Notes: generated by a model not told the origin, from the sequence alone. 64,000 nucleotides of DNA from CAVSMC01 sp963798655 (GCA_963798655.1 CAWCUH010000004.1:1149298-1213297), one strand, 5' to 3'. Counted from the first letter of the stretch, positions 8,981 through 18,120 are shown. Numbers and translations are program-made.

Positions 8981-10698
8981 TTGAACGCCGCCATTCCGTT
9001 GACTGCCACGAGAAAGCGACTCGGCGAGATTCTCGTCGAGCGCGGCAAGCTCGATGCGTCGGGTCTCGAGCGCGCGCTGCGCTTGCAGCAGGAGTCCGGC
9101 GAGCGGCTCGGCGCACTGCTGGTCACGCTCGGGTTGACGGCGCAGCGCGACGTCGCGGAGGCGCTCGCCGCGCAACTGGGACTGCCCCTCGTCGACGCCA
9201 AAGGCTATCCCGAGCTGCCGATTCTCGAGGAGCGCATCTCCGCGCGGTTCCTGCGCGAGTCGCGCGCGCTGCCGGTGCGCGAGGAGGAGCACGAGCTCTG
9301 GCTCGCGATGGCGGATCCGACCGACGAGTACACGATCGGCGCGTTTCGCATGGTCACCGGCCGCGAGGTGCGCCCGCTGGTCGCGATCCCGACCGACCTC
9401 GAGGCGGCGCTCGAGCGGCTGTACGGCACGGGCCGCTCGGCGGTGGGACAGATCATCGGCGACGTCGAGCAGCGAAGCGGCGACGATCTCGTCGTTCGAC
9501 GCCGACGTGCAGCAGCTGAAGGATCTCGCGGCGGAAGCGCCGGTGATCCGGCTCGTATCGCTCATCATCACCAATGCGCTCGAAGCGCGCGCATCGGACA
9601 TCCACATCGAGCCGTTCGAGAACCGGCTCGTCGTGCGCTTCCGCATCGACGGCGTGCTGCACGAGGTGGAATCGCCGCCGCGGCGTTTCTCGGCCGCGGT
9701 GATCTCGCGCGTGAAGATCATGGCGAACCTCGACATCGCCGAGCGCAGGCTGCCGCAGGACGGCCGCATCCGCCTTCGCGTGCAGGGCAAGGAGATCGAC
9801 CTTCGCGTGTCGACGGTGCCGACGATGCACGGCGAGTCCGTCGTCATGCGCATCCTCGACAAGGGCGGCGTCGCGCTCGATTTCACCCGACTCGGCTTCT
9901 GGGACGATACGCTGAAGGCGTTCATGGACGTGCTCGTGCAGCCGCACGGCATCCTGCTCGTCACCGGCCCCACGGGCTCGGGCAAGACGACGACGCTGTA
10001 CACGGCGCTCGACAAGCTGAATCAGCCCGACGTGAAGATCCTCACCGTCGAGGATCCGGTCGAGTACCAGATGCCCGGCATCAACCAGATCCAGGTGAAG
10101 CCGCAGATCGATCTCACGTTCGCGAACGCGCTGCGCTCGATCGTGCGCCAGGACCCGGACGTCATCATGATCGGCGAGATCCGCGACCTCGAAACCGCGC
10201 AGATCGCCGTGCAGTCCGCGCTCACCGGCCACCTCGTGCTGTCGACCGTGCACACGAACGACGCGCCGTCGACGGTGAACCGGCTGCTCGACATGGGCGT
10301 CGAGGATTACCTGCTCACGTCGACGGTCATCGGAATTCTCGCGCAGCGCCTCGTGCGCACGCTGTGCCCGCATTGCAAGGAGGCCTACACGGCGCTGCCG
10401 GAGGTCGTCACCGAGCTCGGGCTCGACCGGTTCGCGAAGTTGCCGATCACGCTGTATCACGCACGCGGCTGTGCGCAGTGCGCGCAGACCGGCTACAGCG
10501 GGCGCATCGGCATCTACGAGATGCTGCCGATGTCCGACCGGCTGCGCAGCCTCGTGATGAAGCACGCGATCGCGACCGAGCTTCGCAACGAGGCGATCGG
10601 CGCAGGCATGCTGACGATGTACGAAGACGGGCTGCGCAAGGCGCGTCGACGGCACGACGACGTTCGAGGAGGTCCTTCGCGTGACGCGCGAAGGATAG
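8981..10698 (+). CDS. gspE: type II secretion ATPase GspE, frame broken twice
   Basis: The assembly ATPase that powers type II secretion from the cytoplasmic face. The sequence encodes a normal GspE but in three frames: N-terminal GspEN region (KRLGEILVERGKL to GDVEQRSGDD), then from about 9489 QQLKDLAAEAPVIRLV through Walker A GPTGSGKTTT, the Asp boxes, Walker B MIGEIRD, and the CxxC pairs CPHC and CAQC. A further shift near 10645 is needed to reach TTFEEVLRVTREG and the stop at 10696. Both shifts are +1. The start is uncertain: TTG 8981 or TTG 8999. No inactivating point change is seen in the motifs. Confidence 0.9.
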
Positions 10699-10709
10699 CG
10701 GCGCGGTCG

Positions 10710-11946
10710 ATGACGATCTATCGGTACAGGGCCGTCGACTCGGCCGGAGACGTCGCCACCGGCGAGCTCGAGGCCGCGAACGAGGCCGAGATCGTCGATC
10801 GGCTGCGCGACCAGGGAATGCTGCCGATGCAGGTGGCGGCAACCGGATCGGCGGCGCTGACGGCAGGCCGCCGCGCCCCGTCAACGGCGTGCGCGACTGT
10901 TTGCGAGCAAGCGCGTGTCGCGCGACAACCTGCTCGCCATCACCCGCGAGCTCGCGACGCTGCTGCGCGCGGGACTGCCGCTCGATCGCGCGCTCGAAGT
11001 GCTGATCGGCCTCGCGCCGAGCGTGCCGGTCGCTTCGCTGCTGCAGGCGATTCGCGACGATGTGCGCGGCGGCAAGTCGCTGTCGCAGGCGCTCGACGCG
11101 CGCCGCGACGTGTTCAGCCGCTTCTACGTCAACATCGTGCGCGCCGGCGAAGCGGGCGGCGCGCTCGGCGAGGTGCTCGGCCGTCTCGCCGATACGCAGG
11201 AGCGCAACAAGGAATTGCGGGAAAGCGTCAAGAGCGCGCTGATCTACCCGACGATCCTGATCTGTGTGGCGATCGCCTCGCTGATGCTGATCCTCGGCTT
11301 CGTCGTGCCGCAGTTCGAGCAGACGTTCGCGCAGGCGGGCAAGGCGTTGCCGCTGCCGACGGAGATCGTCGTCTACGTCGGCACCGGGCTGCGCCGCTGG
11401 TGGTGGGCGATCCTCGCGGGCGTCGTGCTTTTCGTGCTCGCCTTCCGCCGACGGCTCGCGACGCCGCGCGTGCGCGCGAAGTGGGATGCGCGCATCCTGC
11501 GCTGGCCGCTGATCGGCGACGTCGCGACCAAAGTCGAGGTCGCGCGCTTCTCGCGCACGCTCGCGACGCTGATCGGCAACGGCGTCACGCTGCTCTCGGC
11601 GCTCGCGATCGTGAAGGAGACGCTCGCCAACGCGGTGCTCGCGAGCGCGCTCGACGGCGTGATCTCGCGCTTGCGCGAAGGCAAGGGATTCGGCCGGCCG
11701 CTTGCGGAGACCGGCGTGTATCCGCGGCTCGCGACGCAGATGATCCTCGTGGGCGAGGAGTCGGGACGGCTGGAGGAAATGCTCGGGCGCGTCGCCGACG
11801 TATACGACCGCGAAGTGCAGATCGCGGTGAAGCGTTTTCTCGCCGTGCTGGAGCCGGCGCTGATCCTGTCGCTCGCCGTGATGATCGGCGGCATCGTGTT
11901 CTCGATCCTGATCGGGGTCATGAGCATGAGCGAACTTGTGCAGTGA
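10710..11946 (+). CDS. gspF: type II secretion inner-membrane protein GspF, one frameshift
   Basis: The polytopic platform protein of the T2SS. The N-terminal part (MTIYRYRAVDSAGD, then GELEAANEAEIVDRLRDQG) is read from ATG 10710. The remainder (ASKRVSRDNLLAITRELATLL onwards, both T2SSF domains, three long hydrophobic helices, ending SMSELVQ) is one base out of phase. The crossover must lie between 10861 and about 10897, because the downstream frame has a stop at 10858-10860. Both halves of the protein are otherwise complete and at normal length (about 405 residues in all). Confidence 0.9.
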
Positions 11947-12017
11947 ATCGGGTCTAATTCCCTGCCGCGCAGCGGGTTCATCGGCGTGCGCGGACGAAGA
12001 ACGGAGAGGCTGTGACA

Positions 12018-12467
12018 ATGACAAACAACGCATCGGCGCGCGCGGCCGATCGTCGTCGCGCACGCGGCATGACGCTGATCGAGATCCTCGTCGTGCTCGT
12101 TCTGCTCGCCGTGATCACCGGCATCGTCGCCGGCAACTTCATCGGCAAGGGCGAGAAGGCGAAGGCGGACGCGGCGAAGATCGAGATCGGCCAGATCAGT
12201 CAGACGCTCGATCTCTACAAGCTCGAGCTCGGACACTATCCGACGACGCAGGAAGGCCTGCAGGCGCTGATCAGCGCACCGGCCGGCGTGTCGAACTGGA
12301 ACGGACCGTACTGGAAGAAGAACTCGGTGCCCAAGGATCCGTGGGGCAACGAGTACAAGTACGCGTCGCCTGCTTCGAACGGCACGGCGTACGAGATCAT
12401 CTCCTACGGCGCCGACGGCAAGGAAGGCGGCGAGGGCCCGAACAAGGACATCAGCAGCCTGCAATGA
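12018..12467 (+). CDS. gspG: major pseudopilin GspG
   Basis: A 149-residue major pseudopilin, the main subunit of the T2SS pseudopilus. The class III signal is RARG/MTLIEILVVLVLL with cleavage after G17, and E5 of the mature protein is present. The body carries the GspG signature PTTQEGLQAL, the W-GPYW core, and KDPWGNEYKYASP near the calcium-binding loop. ATG 12018 is preferred over GTG 12012 because GGAGAGG at 12003-12009 gives better spacing to the ATG. It overlaps gspH by an ATGA junction. Confidence 0.96.
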   Translation: MTNNASARAADRRRARGMTLIEILVVLVLLAVITGIVAGNFIGKGEKAKADAAKIEIGQISQTLDLYKLELGHYPTTQEGLQALISAPAGVSNWNGPYWKKNSVPKDPWGNEYKYASPASNGTAYEIISYGADGKEGGEGPNKDISSLQ

Positions 12468-12934
12468 CAGCGTCGCGCGCATCGACGGCTGTCGCGCATC
12501 GCGCACGCGGGCTCACGCTGCTCGAGATCCTGATCGTCCTTGCGCTGATGGCGATCATCGCGGGCATCGCCGTGCCGCTGTTCGGCGGCGGCGTGTCGAG
12601 CACCGAGTTGAAGGGTGCCGCGCGCGAGGTTGCCGCGGGATTGCGCTACGCGCGGAGCGAGGCGCTCGCCGGCAAGCGCGAGACGGTCGTCGTCTACGAT
12701 CTCGACCGGCGCGTTTTTCGCGTCGACCGCGATCCGCGCGAGCACGCGCTACCGCGCGGCATCGACATGAAGCTCACCGGCGCGCTGTCGGACATCGCGA
12801 CGCCGCAGGTCGGCGCGATCCGCTTCTTTCCCGACGGCGGCAGCAACGGCGGCCGCGTCACCGTCGCCGCCGGCGAGCGCAAGTTCGACGTCGACATCGA
12901 TTGGCTGACCGGCCGTGTCGCGATCAATGATTGA
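12464..12934 (+). CDS. gspH: minor pseudopilin GspH
   Basis: A 156-residue minor pseudopilin. The cleavage site is RARG/LTLLEILIVLALM (after G16) with mature E5 present. The GspH-type C-terminal domain follows (REVAAGLRYARSEALAGKRE, then FFPDGGSNGG and the terminal WLTGRV), typical of the family's beta-barrel ending. The start codon overlaps the gspG stop. It likely sits at or near the pseudopilus tip with GspI, J and K. Confidence 0.92.
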   Translation: MTASRASTAVAHRARGLTLLEILIVLALMAIIAGIAVPLFGGGVSSTELKGAAREVAAGLRYARSEALAGKRETVVVYDLDRRVFRVDRDPREHALPRGIDMKLTGALSDIATPQVGAIRFFPDGGSNGGRVTVAAGERKFDVDIDWLTGRVAIND

Positions 12935-13465
12935 CGCGCAGCGCGCGCCGGTTGTCGTCCCCGCGCACGCGGACGACCCAGTGTCGTTGCAACGGACGAC
13001 GCTGCATTGCCGCATTCCCGGCAATCGTGCCGGGCGGCGCGCCGGCACGACAAGCCAAGCGCGCGTCGGGCTTCTCGCTGCTCGAAGTGCTCGTCGCATT
13101 CGTGATCCTCGCGCTCGTCGCGACGGCGCTGTTTCGCTTGTTCTCCGGCGCGCTCGTCAACGCCGGCGCGGCGGACGACTACAGTCGCGTCGCGCTGGTC
13201 GCGCAGAGCGCGCTCGACGAGGCGTCGCTGCCGCCGTTGCGCGAAGGCACCAAGGACGGCGCAGCGGACGACGGCAGGGTGACGTGGGTCGCGCACATCG
13301 CGCAGTACAAGCCGCCCGGTGTTTCGCCGGACCTCGAGGCGGCGTCCGACGCATTGCCGTTGCGGCTGTGGCGCATCGTCGTCGACGTGACGTTCAGCGG
13401 CCCGAACGGCGCGCCGCGCACGTTCACGCTCGCCACGACACGAGCTCGGAGCGAAGGAGCCATGA
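12931..13465 (+). CDS. gspI: minor pseudopilin GspI (start uncertain, apparent frameshift at the end)
   Basis: A minor pseudopilin identified by ASG/FSLLEVLVAFVILALV (cleavage before F, mature E5) and a short GspI-like body ending FTLATT. Starts are poor: TTG 12931, directly after gspH, gives a long leader made of repeat sequence, while GTG 13027 gives a normal 14-residue leader. As sequenced there is no stop, and the frame runs straight into GspJ. A one-base shift near 13425-13450 would give the ending ELGAKEP and a TGA at 13463-13465 overlapping the gspJ ATG, the junction style used elsewhere in this operon. Confidence 0.8.
12954..13034. repeat. double hairpin repeat between gspH and gspI
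   Basis: Two perfect stems lie close together: GTCGTCC/GGACGAC (12954-12960 with 12971-12977, loop CCGCGCACGC) and CCCGGCA/TGCCGGG (13017-13023 with 13028-13034, loop ATCG). The composition (CGTCCCCGCG...GCGG, CCCAGTGTCGTTGC) is like small dispersed extragenic palindromes of Burkholderiales. It covers exactly the stretch where the gspI start should be. The open frame continues through it but encodes no pseudopilin-like sequence. Confidence 0.55.
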
Positions 13466-14247
13466 GCGCGCCGGCCGAAGGCAGAAGCGCGAAGCGCCTG
13501 TCGGCGCGCGATTGGCTCACGCCGACGCAGGCGGCGCAGCGAATCGCCTCGTCGGCGCGCAGGCGCGGCGCAACGAGGCGGCGAATCCGCGCGTTCACGC
13601 TGCTCGAGATGACGATCGCGCTGATGCTGTTCGCGCTGATGGCCGCCGTGCTGTTCGGGTCGCTTCGCATCGCCGGTCGCAGCTGGGACAGCGGCGAGAC
13701 GAAGGCGGCGCAGACATCGGACATCCGGCAGACCGAGCAATTCCTGCGCGAGCATCTCGCGTCGCAATATCCGCAGCGGCTGCGCAAGCTCGTCGACCTG
13801 CCGCTCATCTTCTCGGGCGCGCACGACGAGATCCGTTACGCGGCGTCGTTGCCCGCGCGCGTCGACGAGGGCGGCGTGTACTTCTTCCGCCTGCTCGTCG
13901 CGAAGGACGGCGACCATTCGCGGCTGGTGCTCGAGCGCATGGTGCCGGATCTCGATTCGACCAGCGGCATCGACTTTCGCGATCCGCAGCGCTCGGTGCT
14001 CGCCGAGGACATCGACGAGATCCGTATCGATTATCTCGGCCGCGACCCGGGAAGCGCCGACGCGATGTCGCCGACGTGGCACGATCGCTGGGACGACAAG
14101 CAGAAGCTGCCGATGCTGATCCGCATCGCGATCCGCCCGCTGAAGGGAGCGGCGTGGCCGCCGCTCGTCGTCGAGCCGAGGCGTGCGCCCGAGGCCGGCT
14201 GTCGCCAATGGGAACCGGTGCAGCAGCGCTGCGTCGGGCAGACGTGA
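13462..14247 (+). CDS. gspJ: minor pseudopilin GspJ
   Basis: A minor pseudopilin of about 261 residues, recognised by RAFTLLEMTIALMLFALMAAVLFG and a GspJ-type C-terminal domain (ETKAAQTSDIRQTEQFLREHL, then IDYLGR). Two oddities are visible. The leader before the hydrophobic segment is about 48 residues, far longer than usual. The residue before the processed Phe is Ala rather than the near-invariant Gly. The start ATG 13462 follows GAAGGAG closely. Its stop overlaps the gspK start (TGATG). As sequenced it is in one open frame with gspI. Confidence 0.85.
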   Translation: MSAPAEGRSAKRLSARDWLTPTQAAQRIASSARRRGATRRRIRAFTLLEMTIALMLFALMAAVLFGSLRIAGRSWDSGETKAAQTSDIRQTEQFLREHLASQYPQRLRKLVDLPLIFSGAHDEIRYAASLPARVDEGGVYFFRLLVAKDGDHSRLVLERMVPDLDSTSGIDFRDPQRSVLAEDIDEIRIDYLGRDPGSADAMSPTWHDRWDDKQKLPMLIRIAIRPLKGAAWPPLVVEPRRAPEAGCRQWEPVQQRCVGQT

Positions 14248-15236
14248 TGCGCGCCCGTATCCGCGCAGGCATCCACCGCCGCGGGCGCCGACCGCGCGAG
14301 TCCGGCATCGCGCTGATCGCCGCGCTGTGGCTCACGGTGCTGTTGACGGTGATCGCCAGCAGCTTCGCGTTCAGCATGCGCGGCGAAGCGCTCGCCGCGC
14401 GCAACGCGATGTCGGTCGCGCAGGCGCGCGCAGCCGCCGACGGCGCCGTCGAACGGACGGTGTTCGAGCTGTCGCGGCCACGGAACATCGCCGGCGCGTG
14501 GGTTCCCAACGGGCAGGTGCATCAATGGCAGGACGGCGACGTCGCGATCTCCGTCATGGCGATCGACGAGTCGTCGAAGATCGATCTCAACGCGGCGACC
14601 GAGCCGCTGCTGAAAGGCCTCTTCCAGAACGTCGGCGGCCTCGACGCGGAGAGCGCGCAGCGGATCGTGGAGGCGGTCGCCGACTGGAAGGATCCCGACG
14701 ACCTGCGCCGCCCGAACGGCGCCGAGGCGAACGATTACCGCAGCGCGGAGCGCAAGTACGGGCCGGCGAACGCGAGCTTCGAGAGCGTCGGCGAGCTTCG
14801 CCGCGTGCTCGGCATGACGCCCGAGATCTACAACAAGGTCGCCGGCTCGCTCACCGTGTATTCGCGTCAGCCCGGCGTGAACGCGATGACCGCGCCGCGC
14901 GACGTGCTGCTCGCGATGCCGGGCGTCACGCCGGAAGCGGTCGACGCTTATCTGCAGCAGCGGCGCGACGCGCTCGCGCAGAACCTTCCGGTGCCGCCGT
15001 TCCCGCCGGCGCAGGCCTACATGGCATCGCCGGTGCCCGTCTGGCGCGTGCGCGCCGAGGCGCTGCTCGCCGATGGTGTAACCTTCGTCCGCGATGCCGC
15101 GGTGCGTCCGTCGATGGACCCGCGGCGGCCGTTCATCGCGTTCCTCTGGCAGGAGGGCACGCGAGCGGCTCCCCTTGAAACGAAGCCCGACGCGATGGCG
15201 TCGAGCACGACTCCCGATGGAAACAGCAAGCTTTAG
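14247..15236 (+). CDS. gspK: pseudopilus tip protein GspK
   Basis: The large minor pseudopilin (329 residues) that caps the pseudopilus. The signal is RESG/IALIAALWLTVLLTVIAS, lacking the mature Glu5 as is normal for GspK. The alpha-domain carries DLNAATEPLL and DWKDPDD, with PNGAEANDY, and the SAM-like domain NAMTAPRDVLLAMPGVT follows. ATG 14247 overlaps the gspJ stop; gspL starts inside its last 20 bases. Confidence 0.94.
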   Translation: MRARIRAGIHRRGRRPRESGIALIAALWLTVLLTVIASSFAFSMRGEALAARNAMSVAQARAAADGAVERTVFELSRPRNIAGAWVPNGQVHQWQDGDVAISVMAIDESSKIDLNAATEPLLKGLFQNVGGLDAESAQRIVEAVADWKDPDDLRRPNGAEANDYRSAERKYGPANASFESVGELRRVLGMTPEIYNKVAGSLTVYSRQPGVNAMTAPRDVLLAMPGVTPEAVDAYLQQRRDALAQNLPVPPFPPAQAYMASPVPVWRVRAEALLADGVTFVRDAAVRPSMDPRRPFIAFLWQEGTRAAPLETKPDAMASSTTPDGNSKL

Positions 15237-16659
15237 CCTGCGCCAAGGACTGCGCGACAGCGCGCACCGATACGGCCTCGCGGCGTTCTGGCGCTGGTGG
15301 ATCGGCCAGCTCGGCGCGCTCGTGCCCGCCGCCCCGCGCGCCGCGCTGCAACGGCGGCGTCTGCGCCCGGTGCTTCAATTCGACACGGCGAGCGCATCGC
15401 TGTGGGAGCCGCGCATCGTCGACGGCGTCCTCGCGTATGTGGAGACCGCGCGCGTCGACCTCGCCGGCGACCCGTCGCTGCTCGCGCAGTCCGGTCGCGC
15501 GGCGATCGAGCGGCTGCCGCTCGCGGCCTACGGCGGCGCGGCGACGACGCCCGGCGTTCTGGTCGCCCTCGCACCGTCGAAGGTGCTGCGAAAGCGGCTC
15601 GCGCTGCCGGCCGCGCTCGAGCAGAACCTGAAGCAGGCGCTCGCATACGATCTGGACCGTCACACGCCGTTTCGCGCCGAAGAGCTCTATTTCGATGCGA
15701 ACGTCGTCGAGCGCAACGTCGCCAAGCGCGAGATCGTCGTCGACTGGGCTGCGGCCCGTCGCGCCGATGTCGACCAGGCGACGCGCATGGCGGAAAGCTT
15801 CGGCGCTCGGGTTGTCGGCGTGGTGGCCGAAACGCCGTCTAGCGGCGATCCGTCGCGTGTCGCCCGCCTCAACCTGCTGCCCGATGCGGGGCGCGGCGAG
15901 CAGCCGTGGTGGCGCCGTTGGCAGTTGTGGGTGCCGGTCGCCTTGCTCGGCATCGCCGCGGCGATCGCGCTGCTGCTGCCCATCTGGCAAAAGCGCGACT
16001 ATGCGATTGCGCTCGGCCGCCAGGTCGACGAGGCGCATCAGCAGGCCGTCGCCGCCGACATGCTGCGCGACCAGCTCGAGCAGCAGATGGGCGACTACAA
16101 CTTCGTGCTCGCGAAGAAGTACGGCTATGCGAGCACGACCCAGCTGCTCGACGAAGTCACCAAGCTCCTGCCCGACGACACGTGGCTCACGCAGCTCGAA
16201 ATGAAGACGACCGTCAGGAGCACCAAGGAAGCGCAGCGCGAAGTGCTGTTGCGCGGCGAGAGCGCGAACGCCGGTCGGCTGGTGTCGCTGCTCGAGGATT
16301 CCAAGCTGTTCGAGCAAGCCGCACCGCGGTCGCCGACGACGAAGATTCAGCCAGGTCCCGGCGAGATCTTCGACCTCGGCGCGCAACTGAAGCCGCTGCC
16401 GCCGCCGGGCGCCGTCGCGGCCGCGCCGTCGCTCGCAGCGAATGCGCCGCCCGCGAACGCGGGCGCCGCAAGCGGACCCGCCGCAACAACGTCGACGGCG
16501 AACACGCCTGCAGGCGGTACTCCGGTGGCAAACGCTGCCGCGTCCCAGCCGGCGGCCGCTACGCCGGCCGGCAATGCGCCACCTGCAAACACGCTGCCTG
16601 CAAAGCCGTTGCCTGCAAACGCGCCGAAACCGAGCGACAAGCCGTCGGGGCAGCAATGA
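15217..16659 (+). CDS. gspL: T2SS assembly protein GspL (PilN-like form)
   Basis: A 480-residue bitopic inner-membrane protein linking the ATPase to the periplasmic parts. The cytoplasmic actin-like part (LALPAALEQNLKQALAYDLDR, TPFRAEELYFDA) precedes one transmembrane helix near residues 234-252 (WVPVALLGIAAAIALLLPIW), followed by a PilN-type periplasmic domain (LLDEVTKLLPDDTWLTQLE). The last 90 or so residues are an Ala/Pro/Asn low-complexity tail. ATG 15217 matches the conserved start and overlaps gspK by 20 bp. Its stop overlaps the gspM start. Confidence 0.9.
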   Translation: METASFSLRQGLRDSAHRYGLAAFWRWWIGQLGALVPAAPRAALQRRRLRPVLQFDTASASLWEPRIVDGVLAYVETARVDLAGDPSLLAQSGRAAIERLPLAAYGGAATTPGVLVALAPSKVLRKRLALPAALEQNLKQALAYDLDRHTPFRAEELYFDANVVERNVAKREIVVDWAAARRADVDQATRMAESFGARVVGVVAETPSSGDPSRVARLNLLPDAGRGEQPWWRRWQLWVPVALLGIAAAIALLLPIWQKRDYAIALGRQVDEAHQQAVAADMLRDQLEQQMGDYNFVLAKKYGYASTTQLLDEVTKLLPDDTWLTQLEMKTTVRSTKEAQREVLLRGESANAGRLVSLLEDSKLFEQAAPRSPTTKIQPGPGEIFDLGAQLKPLPPPGAVAAAPSLAANAPPANAGAASGPAATTSTANTPAGGTPVANAAASQPAAATPAGNAPPANTLPAKPLPANAPKPSDKPSGQQ

Positions 16660-17252
16660 ACATCGCGATCGAACGCCTTGCGCCTTCGCGGCAGCGCGCG
16701 CTCGCTGTCGGCCTGCTCGTCGTCGCCGTCGCCGCGGCGCTCGCGCTGGTGCTGGTGCCCGTCGTGCTGCTGCACCGGCATTACGACAATGCGATCGGCT
16801 TGCTCACCGACCGGCTGCATCGATATCGCGCGGTCGCCGCGCAGGCGCCGCAATACCGGCATTCGCTCGACACGATGAGAACGCGTGATGGCCGGCGGTT
16901 TTTCCTGAAGAACACGGCACCGAACCTTGCCGGTGCCGAGTTGCAGGAGCTCGTGCGAGCAGCGATCGAGGCGAACGGCGGACGCATCACGACCAGCCAG
17001 AACATGGCGACGAGGGATGAAGGGCGCTTCAAGCAGATCGGCGTCACCGTGCAGTTCTTCGCGACGACGCCCAACCTGCAGAAGGTGCTCTACTCGCTCG
17101 AGACCCAGGTGCCCTACGTCGTCGTGGACAATCTCACGCTGCGGCCGCTCAACGCGTTCCGCGGCTTCAAGCCGGCGCCCGGGCAGGAGCCCGAGTTGAA
17201 CGTGCAGCTCGACGCGTCGTCGTTCGCGTTTCCGGAGGCGGCGAAAAAATGA
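16656..17252 (+). CDS. gspM: T2SS assembly protein GspM (PilO-like, GspMb type)
   Basis: A 198-residue bitopic protein: short cytoplasmic start, one transmembrane helix at about residues 17-37, a coiled region, then a ferredoxin-like periplasmic domain of the GspMb/PilO kind (AELQELVRAAIEANGG, GVTVQFFATTPNLQKVLYSLE, NLTLRPLN). It partners GspL in the inner-membrane platform. The start overlaps the gspL stop. The PilN/PilO-like L-M pair distinguishes this operon from the classical Pul/Out systems. Confidence 0.88.
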   Translation: MNIAIERLAPSRQRALAVGLLVVAVAAALALVLVPVVLLHRHYDNAIGLLTDRLHRYRAVAAQAPQYRHSLDTMRTRDGRRFFLKNTAPNLAGAELQELVRAAIEANGGRITTSQNMATRDEGRFKQIGVTVQFFATTPNLQKVLYSLETQVPYVVVDNLTLRPLNAFRGFKPAPGQEPELNVQLDASSFAFPEAAKK

Positions 17253-17271
17253 TCGACACAGGAGGCGCGCG

Positions 17272-18102
17272 ATGAAACCGCTCGCTGCATTCGTTCGCGC
17301 GGCGCTATGGTGGCTCGCGCCGCTGGTAGCGCTGTGCGCCGTCGTCGCCTACGAGACGGACTTCGGCCAGGCGCTGCGCAAGACGCCGCCGGCGCCGGCA
17401 GCCCTCGAGCCCAAGCCCGTCGTGACGTCGCTGCTGCCGGAGTACGCGATCAGCGGCGGCATCGAGGCGCGCCGCGAGACCGTCGAGCGCGCGCTCTTTA
17501 CGCCGACGCGCCGGCCGGCGCCCGCACTGGTCGTGCAGGCCGCGACCCCGAAGATGCACCGCGGGCAGTTCTCGCTCACCGGCACGCTGATTGTCGACGG
17601 CAAGCACACCGCGTTCCTGCGCGAGACGAACGGCCGCTCGCGCTATGTGAGGCAGGGCGACACGGTCAACGGCATCGTTGTCGCCGATGTGCAGCCCGAC
17701 CGCGTGAAGCTCTCGATGGGCGACGAGGTCGAGGAGCTCGTCCTGCGGGTATCGACCAATCCACGTCCGACTCCGCACGCGGCGCTTCCCGGTGCGCCCG
17801 CTGCAGCGCAGCCCGCGCCGGTCGCCGCAGCGCCGCCCGGCGTCGTGCCGACGCCCGATGTCGCGCAGACGCTCGCCGAGCGCCGCCGCGCCGCGCGCGC
17901 GGCGCAGGCGGCCGCCGCGCCGGCAACGCCCCAGGTCGCAATGCCGCCGATGGCTCCGGCGGGCGCGGTGCCCCCGGCCGGAATGAACGGCGCGGCGCCA
18001 GTCGCACCGGCGCAGCCGGTCAGCGCACCGGCGCAAAGCAATCCGGCCGCATCGCCCACGTGGAACGACGTCTACCAGCGTTATCAATATCGGACGCGCT
18101 GA
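17272..18102 (+). CDS. GspC/GspN-like T2SS coupling protein
   Basis: A 276-residue protein with one N-terminal transmembrane helix (residues 8-26) and a periplasmic homology-region-like domain (GQFSLTGTLIVDGKHTAFL, SRYVRQGDTVNGIVVADVQPDRVKL), as in GspC and the short GspN-type proteins of betaproteobacteria. The C-terminal 110 residues are an Ala/Pro-rich linker with no PDZ or coiled-coil end. Such proteins bridge the inner-membrane platform to the secretin N0 domain. A good ribosome site (AGGAGG) precedes ATG 17272. gspD follows after 18 bp. Confidence 0.82.
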   Translation: MKPLAAFVRAALWWLAPLVALCAVVAYETDFGQALRKTPPAPAALEPKPVVTSLLPEYAISGGIEARRETVERALFTPTRRPAPALVVQAATPKMHRGQFSLTGTLIVDGKHTAFLRETNGRSRYVRQGDTVNGIVVADVQPDRVKLSMGDEVEELVLRVSTNPRPTPHAALPGAPAAAQPAPVAAAPPGVVPTPDVAQTLAERRRAARAAQAAAAPATPQVAMPPMAPAGAVPPAGMNGAAPVAPAQPVSAPAQSNPAASPTWNDVYQRYQYRTR

Positions 18103-18120
18103 CCGCGCGAGCCTCCAACA

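Noticed and set aside
16440..16656. GCAAAC/CCTGC repeats at the end of gspL as a CRISPR-like or regulatory array
   Set aside because: They encode an Ala/Pro/Asn linker with irregular spacing; no conserved spacer-repeat structure. No CRISPR array was seen anywhere in the window.
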